Shown: one piece after another, positions 9,459 to 17,792 of the stretch | Numbering within the stretch: the first letter of the stretch is position 1 | How the letters are laid out: every line of letters starts with the position of its first letter | Origin: Devosia sp. | Lineage (GTDB): Bacteria > Pseudomonadota > Alphaproteobacteria > Rhizobiales > Devosiaceae | Assembly: GCA_016713105.1 (NCBI GenBank) | Contig: JADJPS010000021.1 | Location: forward strand, 349,742-413,741 | Length of the DNA: 64,000 nt | Direction of reading: 5' to 3' | Made by a program: the position numbers and the translations under genes | Notes under the pieces: model-generated | What the model saw: the letters and a program-made list of their open reading frames with translations, nothing else | The model's database searches: none | What the model was told of the DNA's origin: nothing

Positions 9459-9698
9459 GATTTCCTCCTGTCCTGACGGCGGCCACCGTACCCGGTTTCG
9501 AGAGCCTCCCTGGCCGCAGCGGTGAGGCAGTCCCTTGAACCAACTCCCACTTGCTACTTTTTACGCATCCCTTATTAAAGACGCAAGAGGTGCGTACCTC
9601 ACGGCGCACATGTGTCGTGGCGGGGCGGGCGGTGCAGCGATAACCTACTGAAATTGAGCGGTTCTTGGTGATCAACCCTACTTCGTGGACGCAGTTGG
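9459..9698. promoter_or_regulatory. Divergent control region between the binding-protein gene and the ROK regulator
   Basis: 240 bp without a gene between divergent starts. The stretch around 9555-9605 is AT-rich relative to the surroundings (TTTTTACGC, TTATTAAAG). On the minus strand TTGCGT is followed after 17 bases by TAAAAA, a weak sigma-70-like arrangement facing the transporter operon. It is the natural place for ROK repressor operators, but I see no convincing palindrome. Confidence 0.35.
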
Positions 9699-10987
9699 AT
9701 GGCGGAGACGGACTTTTTTGCTACAGGAAGCAAACTAAATTCGTCACCCGAACCCCCTCCGGAGCGCGACACCTTGGCCGTGAAGATTGCCGATCCGCTG
9801 CTGATGCGCGAAATCAACAAGTACCATGTGCTGGAGACGATCCGGTGCCATGGCCAGATCTCGCGCGTCGAGATCTCCGAGAGGACGTTGCTGAGCGGCA
9901 CCACGGTGTCGGCCATTACCGGAGCGCTGATCGAGGAGGGGCTGATCGAGGCCATCCACACCCAGCCCAATGGCGAGGCGCAGCGCGGCCGGCCCAGGGT
10001 GCTGCTCGGGCTCGTGCGCGATGCGGCCTATGTGCTGGGCATCCGGATATCGGACGCAATGACCACCGTGACGCTGGTCGATTTCCGCGGCGAACTGGTG
10101 TCGTTGCTGCAATTGCCGGTTCGGATGGCGCGCCAGCCTGCCGAGGTGATCGCCGACCTGATCGAAGACGCCATGGATGAGTGCGTGAACAAGGCGGGCA
10201 TAGACCGGGCGCGCATTCGGGGCGTCGGGGTGGGGGTGCCGGGACTGGTCGATCCCCGATCGGGCAAGAGCTACTCGAGTTCGGTGTTCGGAGAGCGGGA
10301 GATTCCGCTCGCCACCATGCTAGGAGAACGGACCGGCCTGCCCGTCAAGCTGGAGAAGCCGGCCAACCTGCTGGCGCTGGCCGAGAGTTGGTTCGGGTAT
10401 GCCCAGCGCGAAAAGAGCTTCGCCGTGGTCGCTCTCGACCAGACGGCCAGCCTCGGCCTGTGGGTGGATTCCGACCTGCACAGGGGTGCCAGCACGCTTG
10501 GTCCCACGTTCGGTCACATCAAGGTTGGCGGGGGAGGGGTGGTGTGCGAGTGCGGGCAGAAGGACTGCCTGAATGCCCACGTCAGCCAGTCGGCAATGCG
10601 CCGGCAGGCGGTAGCGCTGTTCGGCGCCGGATTTGTCGAAAGCCCTGCGGCCAGGACGGATCTGCCCGGTGCCCTGGCGGCAGCCGCCGACGCCGGCGAC
10701 GTCGCGGCCGCTGCCCTGATTGAAGGCCACGGGGAGCGGCTCGGCATCGGGATCTCGCATGTCATCAACCTGATCAATCCCGAGAAGATCATCATAGCGC
10801 TCGATTCCCGCGCTACTGCGAGCTGCTCGCGCCGGCGCTCAAGGCGGCGGCGGCGGCCAACAGCTTCCGGGCACACCACGCTTCGACCGAGCTGATCTTT
10901 CATACGCCGGACGACCAGCTCTGGGCGCGTGGCGCTGCCGCCCTGATGCTGCGCGATATCTACAGTGCCCCGTGGACACCGGCCTGA
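9699..10987 (+). CDS. ROK family transcriptional regulator (frameshift near 3' end)
   Basis: A NagC/XylR-type repressor: N-terminal winged helix (RVEISERTLLSGTTVSAITG), then a ROK sugar-kinase-like domain with VGVPGLVDPRSG and the zinc-binding cysteine motif CECGQKDCL. The segment expected to carry the kinase glycine loop reads ALDQTASLGLWVDSD, so catalytic kinase activity is unlikely. The frame slips near 10812; in the next frame the protein continues YCELLAPALKAAA to a stop at 10985-10987, giving about 429 residues. It is divergent from the sugar importer and directly upstream of thuA-like and ATPase genes, so it probably senses the imported sugar. Start ATG 9699 has only a weak ribosome site; GTG at 9780 is an alternative. 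Confidence 0.85.
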
Positions 10988-11003
10988 GCAGGAGGACAGA
11001 CAA

Positions 11004-11646
11004 ATGACCAAGACCGCCCTTATCGTCTGGGGAGGCTGGACGGACACACCCGAGCAGAGTGCCCGGCTGGTTGGCGGCATGCTCCGAGACGCACGGCTTC
11101 AAGGTCGACATTGAACCGACTACCGAGGCGTTCGCCGACGAGGGGCTCGGCGACTACGACCTGATCATTCCGGTGGTCACCATGTCGCGCATCGAGCGCG
11201 AGGAACTCAAGAACCTGCTGGCCACCGTGCGCGCCGGCACCGGGCTCGCCGGCTTTCACGGCCTGATGTGCGACAGCTTTCGCAACGAGCCGGATTATCA
11301 GTTCATGACCGGCGGCCAATGGGTGGCGCATCCGGGCAACATCATCGACTACACGGTGAACATCGCGCGGCCGGACGACGCGGTGATGGCCGGCATCGGC
11401 GATTTTCCGTATCGCTCGGAACAGTACTACATGCACTTCGATCCCAGCGTCGAGGTGCTCGCCACCACGACCTTCAACGGCGATATCCTCGACGAGATCG
11501 AAGGCGTGGTCATGCCGGTCGTCTGGAAGCGGCGCTTCGGCAGGGGACGGGTGTTCTACTCGTCGCTCGGTCACGTGGTCGACGAGTTCAAGGTGCCGCA
11601 GATGCGGACGATCTTCGAACGCGGCGCCCTCTGGGCAGCGCGCTGA
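11004..11646 (+). CDS. ThuA-domain protein (trehalose-utilization-like; frameshift)
   Basis: About 213 residues of the ThuA family, a class-I glutamine-amidotransferase-like fold common beside sugar ABC importers. Strong AGGAGG precedes ATG 11004 (MTKTALIVWGGW). The frame slips near 11087, after which ETHGFKVDIEPTTEAF and LAGFHGLMCDSFRNEPDYQF follow in the next frame; GQWVAHPGN and HFDPSVEVLATT are further family motifs. It lies 16 bp after the ROK gene and 19 bp before the ATPase gene, so it belongs to the same operon. In rhizobia ThuA/ThuB help oxidise trehalose and related disaccharides; whether this copy has that role is unknown. Confidence 0.85.
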
Positions 11647-11665
11647 GCATCGAGAGGAGAACACG

Positions 11666-12779
11666 ATGGCCGAGCTGAAACTTCGAGGCATCAACAAGAG
11701 CTTCGGTGCCGTCAAGGTGATCCACGACGTGGATCTCGACGTCAACGATGGGGAGTTCGAGGTCTTCGTCGACCCGTCGGGGGTGCGGAAAAGTCGACGC
11801 GGTCCTGGAATTGACGTTCCGGCCTGGAGTGAATTGAGTGAGGGGCAGGTGCTGATCGGGGGCGAGGACGTTACCGAATTCGATCCCTCCGAGCGCGGCG
11901 TCGCCATGGTGTTCCAGTCCTATGCGCTCTATCCGCACATGACGGTCGAGCAGAATCTGGGCTTCGGGCTCAGGATGGGCGGGATGCCGAAGGAGCAGGT
12001 TGCGGCACGCGTCACCGAGGCGGCGCGGATACTCGAACTCACCGAGCTGCTGGATCGCAAGCCGCGACAGCTCTCCGGTGGGCAGCGCCAGCGCGTCGCC
12101 ATCGGCCGGGCCATCGTGCGCCAGCCCAGGGCCTTCCTGTTCGACGAACCGCTTTCCAACCTCGATGCGGAGTTGCGCAGCCAGATGCGACCGAGACTCG
12201 CCAAGCTGCAACAGCAACTGGGCGCCACCATGGCCTACCGTGACCCCACGACCGTCGAGGCGATGAAGCTTTGCGGACGGGATCGTCGTCGCCGCGCTCC
12301 GGTCGGATCGAGCAGCAGGCGGTCCGATCGACCTCGACGACGATCCTGACAACCAGTTTGTCGCCGTGGGTTCACTTCCGGTTCGCCGCTACGGGATGAA
12401 CTTTCTGAGGGTACGATCACGGCTGTCGACGGGGGAGCACCTGGCGGTCGCTCGACGCCTTCGACGCCCCGGGCGGACCGTCCCGCCGGCGCGGGAAGGG
12501 CGGGGCCGTCGGGCAGAAAGTCAAGCGTGGGCATCCGGCCGAGCACTGCCGAAGCCGAGCGAGGAGGGACCGCGAACTGACGACCACCGCGCAGGTGGTC
12601 GAGCAACTCGGTGGGGGGGCGTCCGTCCATCGCCGTCGGCAAGGATGGGCAACACCCAAGGTCACGATCCGGGGCAGAAGGGGCATTCCCGCTTCCCTGA
12701 GGGGGCTGAGGGGCTAAGACGGGATCGGTTCGGATCGGCCCCGGCCTCTCCTCGAGCGGGTCAGAGCGCCTACAGGTAG
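11666..12779 (+). pseudogene. Sugar ABC transporter ATP-binding protein, UgpC/MalK-type (many indels)
   Basis: The N-terminus MAELKLRGINKSFGAVKVIHD, the Q-loop region VMVFQSYALYPHMTV-like, the signature LSGGQRQRVAIGRAI and Walker B FLFDEPLSNLD identify a MalK/UgpC ATPase. The Walker A region (about 11771-11815) reads VDPSGVRKSRRG instead of GPSGCGKST because homopolymers (GGGGG, AAAA) are one base too long. After 12235 fragments of the C-terminal regulatory domain appear in changing frames (DDPDNQFV, PKPSEEG, VVEQLGG), up to a stop near 12779. The total span (about 371 codons) equals a full-length family member, so the damage looks like clustered sequence error; a true pseudogene cannot be excluded. 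It would energise the importer at 6.3-9.5 kb. Confidence 0.7.
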
Positions 12780-12857
12780 CCAATGGTCCAGCGGCGCAAA
12801 CGGGCGCGGCGCGCGCACTCGCGCGCGAAGCACCAGGGTGGCGACGAAGGGGCCACC

Positions 12858-12930
12858 ATGGCCCACCAGGACTCGAACCTGGAACCAGACCGTTATGAGC
12901 GGTCGGCTCTAACCATTGAGCTATGGGCCC
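12858..12930 (-). tRNA. tRNA with CAU anticodon, probably tRNA-Ile2
   Basis: Minus-strand cloverleaf: acceptor GGGCCCA, D-arm GCTC..GAGC, anticodon arm GACCG-CTCATAA-CGGTC with anticodon CAU, variable TGGTT, T-arm CCAGG-TTCGAGT-CCTGG. The overall sequence is close to alphaproteobacterial tRNA-Ile(CAU), whose C34 is changed to lysidine; elongator tRNA-Met shares the anticodon but has a different acceptor in this group. The 3' acceptor strand reads TGGGCCA, leaving the terminal pair G-A; one missing C would restore TGGGCCC. No CCA is encoded. Confidence 0.85.
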
Positions 12931-12974
12931 TCGACCGGCCTCTTAGCAAGACCGATGCCGGGTGGGAAGGCGGT

Positions 12975-13274
12975 TCAGGTGGCGGGGGCGGACGCGTCGT
13001 CCTTGAGCTGTGCCAGTTCGGCCTCGGCCCGCAGGGCGCGCTCGCGCCAGCCCTCGATGCTGAGGCCGTCGAGCAGGCCCGGCTCGGACGGGGGCGCGGC
13101 CTCCGGCGGCGGGGCACCGGTCAGGCGGGCGTGGAGGGCCGTGATGTAGTCCGCATCGTCCGGATGCAGGGCGCCTGAGTCGAACTCGGCGAGCATGCGG
13201 TTGAGATCGGCGGTGGTGTCCTCGTTCATGCTGCCGCTTTGCAGCAATTCCTTGATCAGCGCGTCGATCGGCAC
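12975..13274 (-). CDS. Small hypothetical protein
   Basis: 99 residues, acidic and mostly helical, no membrane segment and no family recognised. Start GTG 13274 (PIDALIKELL follows) is set by AAGGAG 8 bases upstream; that ribosome site lies inside the longer frame starting at 13295, arguing against the latter. It ends with a helical region rich in Ala/Glu (REALRAEAELAQLK-like), possibly a short coiled coil. Between the tRNA and the DNA glycosylase gene, same strand as the latter, 76 bp gap. Confidence 0.6.
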   Translation of the reverse strand: MPIDALIKELLQSGSMNEDTTADLNRMLAEFDSGALHPDDADYITALHARLTGAPPPEAAPPSEPGLLDGLSIEGWRERALRAEAELAQLKDDASAPAT

Positions 13275-13350
13275 GTGGAGGTCTCCTTGGATCATTCGGC
13301 GCGCACCCTATCCAAAGGATGGGCGGGAGGGAACCCGTTCCGCGTCGTCC

Positions 13351-13923
13351 TCACGGGGGGCGCGGGAAGCTCCGGCTGAGGAAGGCCGAGCCGGCGATGC
13401 CGAAGCGCCAGGGCAGGTCGGCCGCCCTGGTGATCCCGATGCGCGGACCGACGACGACGGGCGCCTCCGCTGCGGCGGGGTGAAACGCGAAGGGCGGATC
13501 GGCCAGCGAGCGGCCGTCCTCGAGTTTGCTCAAGCCCATGGCATCGCAGAGTTTTCCCGGTCCGGAGCAGAGCTCGCGAGGGGCGCTGAGCCGGCGTCGC
13601 GCGATCATCGTGGAGATGCCGGCGGTGGGCTCGATGGCGCGGATCAGCACTGCGGCTGCGTCGGAGCAGACGAAATTGAGGCACCAGTGCAGCCCGTAGA
13701 TGCGGTAGATATAGACATGGCCGGGGCCGAGGAACATCGCCGCATTGCGGGCAGTGGGGCCGCGGTGGGCGTGCGAGGCCGGCTCCGAGGGGTGATAGGC
13801 CTCGGTCTCGGTGATGATGCCGCCGACGCCATCGACGAAGATCCGAGCGCCGAGAAGCTGGCGGGCGACGAGGACGACGTCGCGGTCGAAAAAACGCTGC
13901 AGGTCAACGGGCATGGCGGCCAT
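13351..13923 (-). CDS. DNA-3-methyladenine glycosylase, AAG/MPG type
   Basis: 190 residues, typical for bacterial Aag/MPG proteins, which excise alkylated purines in base-excision repair. Family motifs are DVVLVARQLLGARI near the N-terminus, ITETEAYHPSEPASHAHRG (containing the catalytic glutamate and the tyrosine that flips the base), MFLGPGHVYIYRIYGLHWCLN, and LCSGPGKLCDAMGL. Start ATG 13923; ATG 13914 is also possible. Transcribed toward the small hypothetical gene. Confidence 0.92.
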   Translation of the reverse strand: MAAMPVDLQRFFDRDVVLVARQLLGARIFVDGVGGIITETEAYHPSEPASHAHRGPTARNAAMFLGPGHVYIYRIYGLHWCLNFVCSDAAAVLIRAIEPTAGISTMIARRRLSAPRELCSGPGKLCDAMGLSKLEDGRSLADPPFAFHPAAAEAPVVVGPRIGITRAADLPWRFGIAGSAFLSRSFPRPP

Positions 13924-13961
13924 GGCCGAAGTGATGCCGCATCTGGCGGCCGGGCGGCAAC

Positions 13962-14195
13962 CTAGGATTTCTTGACGTTGACGCCGGATTGCACGCGCGC
14001 GGCGGCGATGCGCAAGGTGAGATTGACCGCCTCGGTCGTCGAGGAAATGCCGGAGCCGATCAGGCCGGAACTGAGGGTGCTGTTCTTGGCGATGTCGGAC
14101 TGGGCATACGCCTTGCGCTTGAGACGTGCCGTCTCGGCCTCCTCGAACATGGAAGGGCGCTGAATCCAGTTCATCGTGCGCTTGACGATCTGCAT
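13962..14195 (-). CDS. Small hypothetical protein
   Basis: About 77 residues from ATG 14195 (MQIVKRTMNWIQRPSMF), with a central basic helix (ETARLKRKAY) and a Ser/Thr-rich, alanine-rich second half ending in NVKKS. No family recognised. An in-frame start further upstream (14252) would add 19 residues. No clear ribosome site decides between them. Lies 38 bp upstream of aag on the same strand; divergent from the phosphohexomutase. Confidence 0.5.
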   Translation of the reverse strand: MQIVKRTMNWIQRPSMFEEAETARLKRKAYAQSDIAKNSTLSSGLIGSGISSTTEAVNLTLRIAAARVQSGVNVKKS

Positions 14196-14285
14196 TGCGG
14201 TACTGTGCTGAACGGAGATGAACGAAACCTTAACGGCTTGCCCGCCGGCCACGGGGTGTGAGAGGACAAGCCGAGGGAGATCTCA

Positions 14286-15697
14286 ATGAACGACTCGCTG
14301 AAGTTCGGGACCAGCGGCCTCCGGGGCTTGGCGGTGGAACTGGCCGGTCCGGCGGCGCGGCGCTATACCAGCGCGTTCATTGCCCACCTGAGGGCGACTG
14401 CCGCCCTCGGACCGGGACGGGTGTACCTCGGCCGGGACCTGCGGGGATCGAGCGCGGAGATTGCTTCGGGGTGTGCGGCGGCCATCGCGGCGGCCGGGCT
14501 GGAGGCGGTGGACTGCGGCGCCTTGCCGACGCCGGCCCTGGCGCTGCATGCGATGGCACTTGGCGCGCCGGCGATCATGGTGACCGGGAGCCACATCCCG
14601 GCCGATCGCAACGGGCTGAAATTCTACACGCCATCGGGCGAGATAACCAAGTCGGACGAGGCGGGGATCACCGCGGCGCTGACCGAGGTGGTGGTCGATG
14701 GGCTCGCACACCCGACGGATGGATTTGCGGCTGCGGGCGATCGCTACCGGCAACGCTACCGCCACCTGCTGCCGGCCGGAGCGCTCGGAGGCTGGCGGAT
14801 GGGGTGTTCGAGCACGCTTCGGTGGCGCGCGACCTGCTGGTCTCGCTGCTGACGCGGGCCGGGGCGGACGCCGTCCGGCTCGGCCGCACCGAGAGCTTCG
14901 TGCCGGTCGATACCGAGGCGTTCGCCGACCCGATCTTCGCCCAAGTGCCGGTGTGGCTCGCACAGCACCAGCTCGACGCCGTGGTTTCGACCGACGGCGA
15001 CGGCGACCGACCGCTGGTCGTCGATGCCACGGGCGCGTTCATCCGCGGTGATGTGCTGGGGATGCTTGCCGGGCGTTTCGTCGGGGCGGGCAGGGTGGTG
15101 ACGCCGGTGACCTCGAATTCCGCCATCGAGGGGGTTGGCTGGTTTGCCGAGGTCCTGCGAACCCGGGTGGGATCGCCCTTCGTGATCGCGGGGATGGAGG
15201 CCCTGGCCGGCCAGCCCGGCGGGCCGATCGTCGGCTTCGAGGCCAATGGCGGTACGCTGCTGGGAAGCAATGTCGAAATCGAGGGGCGGGTGCTCACCGC
15301 GCTGCCGACGCGTGATGCGGTGCTGCCGATCCTTGCGGCGCTCGGACTTGCCGCGCGCGAGGGGCGGAGCCTCGCCGAACTGGTCGGTGCCCTGCCGGTG
15401 CGGGCGGCGGTCTCGGATCGCCTGGCAGACGTGCCGGGCGAGCGAAGCGCGCCGTTCCTGCGCCGGCTGGTCGAGGAACCCGGGTTCGCGGCATCGTACT
15501 TTGCGCCGGTGGGCGAGGTCGAGCGGGTGTCGACCATCGACGGGCCGCGCTTCTCGCTCGCCTCCGGCGATACGGTGCACTATCGGGCCTCCGGCAATGC
15601 GCCCGAGCTCAGGTGCTATGTCGAGGGCGTGACGTCCGAGCGTGCCGCCGAATTGCTCGCCTGGGGGCTCGGGGCTGCCGCGGCCCTGGTGCGGTAG
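14286..15697 (+). CDS. Phosphomannomutase/phosphoglucomutase family protein (frameshift)
   Basis: About 470 residues of the alpha-D-phosphohexomutase family, which moves phosphate between C6 and C1 of hexoses. Domain 1 has FGTSGLRG and the phosphoserine loop TGSHIPADRNG; domain 2 has the metal loop STDGDGDRP; domain 3 has the sugar loop GFEANGG; domain 4 has the phosphate site RASGNAPELR. The serine-loop sequence resembles rhizobial phosphomannomutases more than the Pgm at 27.2 kb. The frame slips near 14810, where one G added to the run in ATGGGGTG restores the reading (MGVFEHASVARDLL). GGGAGAT-type ribosome site before ATG 14286. Supplies mannose-1-phosphate for polysaccharides by inference. 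Confidence 0.87.
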
Positions 15698-15700
15698 GCC

Positions 15701-16318
15701 CTATTCCCGCGCCACCACGAAGACCGCGGCACTGGCCATGATCACGCCGGCGGTCCGGTTGAGGTTGCGGATGGCACGCGTCGACTGGAAGAAATCCCGC
15801 GCCGCCGCAGCGAGGCCGGCATAGGCGCTGCCGATGATCAGCAGGACCACGATCACGATGAGCGTCAATTCCGAGAAGCCGAGCACGGTGATGGGCCGGT
15901 CGAGCGGGACCACGGTGGGCAGCAGTGCCAGGTAGAAGACGATGGTCTTGGGGTTGCCCATGGTGAGCGCAAAACCCGAGAGAAAGGTCTTCCACGCGCT
16001 GCCGTCGCGCTTGGCGCCGATCTGTTCGGAACCGGGGCGTGCGCTCCAGAACTGCCAGGCGATGTAGAGCAGGTAGAGCGCTCCGGCCCAGCGAATGACG
16101 ACGAAGACCGGCCCGAACCAGGTGGCGATGGCAGCGAGGCCGAAGAGCGCGAACACCAGGTAGATGAGGTCACCGACGAGAATGCCGAGCACCATCGGGA
16201 AGGCGGCGCCGAAACCGCCGCCGAGTGCGCGGGCGACAACCGCGGCGACGCCGGGACCGGGCACGATCACCGCGATGGCATAGGCGATGGTGAAGGCGGT
16301 GAGGGTAACGAGGTCCAT
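15701..16318 (-). CDS. LysE family amino-acid/metabolite exporter
   Basis: 205 residues from ATG 16318 (MDLVTLTAFTIAYAI). Six hydrophobic segments and the conserved VPGPG motif near residue 17-21 and MGNPKTIVFYLALLP in the middle identify the LysE/RhtB superfamily of exporters (amino acids, homoserine lactone and others). An upstream start at 16426 is possible but its sequence is not family-like. It converges with the phosphohexomutase, with 3 bp between the stops. Exported compound unknown. Confidence 0.9.
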   Translation of the reverse strand: MDLVTLTAFTIAYAIAVIVPGPGVAAVVARALGGGFGAAFPMVLGILVGDLIYLVFALFGLAAIATWFGPVFVVIRWAGALYLLYIAWQFWSARPGSEQIGAKRDGSAWKTFLSGFALTMGNPKTIVFYLALLPTVVPLDRPITVLGFSELTLIVIVVLLIIGSAYAGLAAAARDFFQSTRAIRNLNRTAGVIMASAAVFVVARE

Positions 16319-16637
16319 GGCGGGGGTCGGTTCAGCAGCGCCGGCTTCTAGCAAGCGGTGCCGATTGACAAGCACGGTGCGGTCGCAGGGGGGCGTGATG
16401 GTGTTCGTCGGCGGACTTTGCCGCAACTTGATGGCACGGCGTAGCCGGGCCTGTTCGTCGACCAGGTACGGATCGCGACGCTGAGCAATGAGCTGGGCAA
16501 GTCACTGGACGGACAGGCGTTTTTCGCCACCGTACCGCGCGTTGGCTGCTGGATGCCGCGACCCGACCGCCTCGTTCAGCCCGCGCGACTGGGCGGACCT
16601 GCCGACCCACCGCCCGGCCTCGGAGGAGTGAGACGAC
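16319..16637. other. Gap without a convincing gene
   Basis: About 320 bp between the start of the LysE gene and the stop of the nucleoside hydrolase gene. Open frames here are short and not protein-like. It should contain the LysE promoter; I see no repeat, tRNA or strong terminator. Confidence 0.5.
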
Positions 16638-17579
16638 TTACGGCAACCGGGCCAGCCGCTCGGTGATCAGCCGGTAGAACCCTGCCGCATCGCCTGAGCG
16701 CAGGAAGTGCACATTGCGGGCCCGCCCGGTCACGCCCCAGTAGTCGGCGACGGTCATGCCCATGGTGAGCTCGGAGGCGGTCTCGACGGTGACGTTGATG
16801 TGGCGACCCTGGAACAGCCCGGGTTCGATCAGGTAGGCGATAACGCAGGGATCGTGCAGGGGGGCCCCCTGGCTGCCGTACTTCTGCAGATCGAAGCGCT
16901 CGGAGAAGCTGAGCATCTCGAAGACGGCCTGTCCGGCCCGGTTGCCGAGCGCACGGATGCGGTCGAGCCGCTCGTGGGTCGCCTGCATCATGTGGGTCAG
17001 GTCGAGCGGCGCCATGACGATGTGGACGCCGGAGCGCAGGACGACGTCGGCCGCCTCGGGGTCGACATAGATGTTGAACTCGGCCGCGGGGGTGACGTTG
17101 CCGCCCTCGAAGCACCCGCCGCCCATCATGACGATCTCCTTGATGCGATCGACGATGGCGGGCTGCTTGACCATGGCCATGGCGATGTTGGTGAGCGGGC
17201 CGAGGCAGCACAGCGTCACCGTCCCGGGGGGGTGTTCCATCAGCATGTCGACCAGGAAGTCGACGCCGTGCTGCGGCTGCAGCTCGAGCCTGGGCGCCGG
17301 CAGGTCCGGGCCGTCGAGACCGGTGTCGCCATGCACGTATTCGGCAGTGACGAGATGCCGCCGCATCGGCCGTTCGCAGCCTGCAAAGACCGGCACCTCG
17401 GTGCGGCCGGAGAGTTCGACGACCTTGAGGGCATTGCGGGCGTTCTGGGCCAGCGGGACGTTCCCGGCCACAGCAACGATGCCCAGCACGTCGAAGTCCT
17501 CCGGTGACGCCAGCGCCAGAAGGATGGCGACGGCATCGTCCTGACCCGGGTCGGTGTCGATAATGATCTTGCGCGGCAT
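16638..17579 (-). CDS. Nucleoside hydrolase (inosine-uridine preferring type)
   Basis: 313 residues, usual for IunH-type nucleoside N-ribohydrolases, which split nucleosides into ribose and base. The calcium-binding N-terminal signature IIIDTDPGQDDAVA is present, with FNIYVDPEAADVV in the middle and HDPCVIAYLIEP near the C-terminus, containing the catalytic histidine region. Start ATG 17579 (MPRKIIIDT); the frame is open for 1.7 kb upstream but that is the antisense of the antiporter gene. Divergent from the antiporter, with about 210 bp between starts. Confidence 0.92.
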   Translation of the reverse strand: MPRKIIIDTDPGQDDAVAILLALASPEDFDVLGIVAVAGNVPLAQNARNALKVVELSGRTEVPVFAGCERPMRRHLVTAEYVHGDTGLDGPDLPAPRLELQPQHGVDFLVDMLMEHPPGTVTLCCLGPLTNIAMAMVKQPAIVDRIKEIVMMGGGCFEGGNVTPAAEFNIYVDPEAADVVLRSGVHIVMAPLDLTHMMQATHERLDRIRALGNRAGQAVFEMLSFSERFDLQKYGSQGAPLHDPCVIAYLIEPGLFQGRHINVTVETASELTMGMTVADYWGVTGRARNVHFLRSGDAAGFYRLITERLARLP

Positions 17580-17792
17580 GGACTTGACCGGGTTCCCGAA
17601 AGAATTGATTCCGGCCGCATCATAGGGGGAGCCGAGCGCGCCGTCGATGTGAGCGGAAGGACATGCGTAACGCGCCGTCAACGCCGGCCGGCGCGCCCGG
17701 GGGGCCGTCCGCAAGCTGCCCGTTCCGGCAGCCTTGACGCTGGCAGGTCGCGGCGCAAGGCTAGAGGGAGTACTTGCGGGCGAGGTGCAGAA

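Noticed and set aside
12858..16318. Integrated element next to the tRNA
   Set aside because: No integrase, no repeated tRNA end and only housekeeping genes follow.
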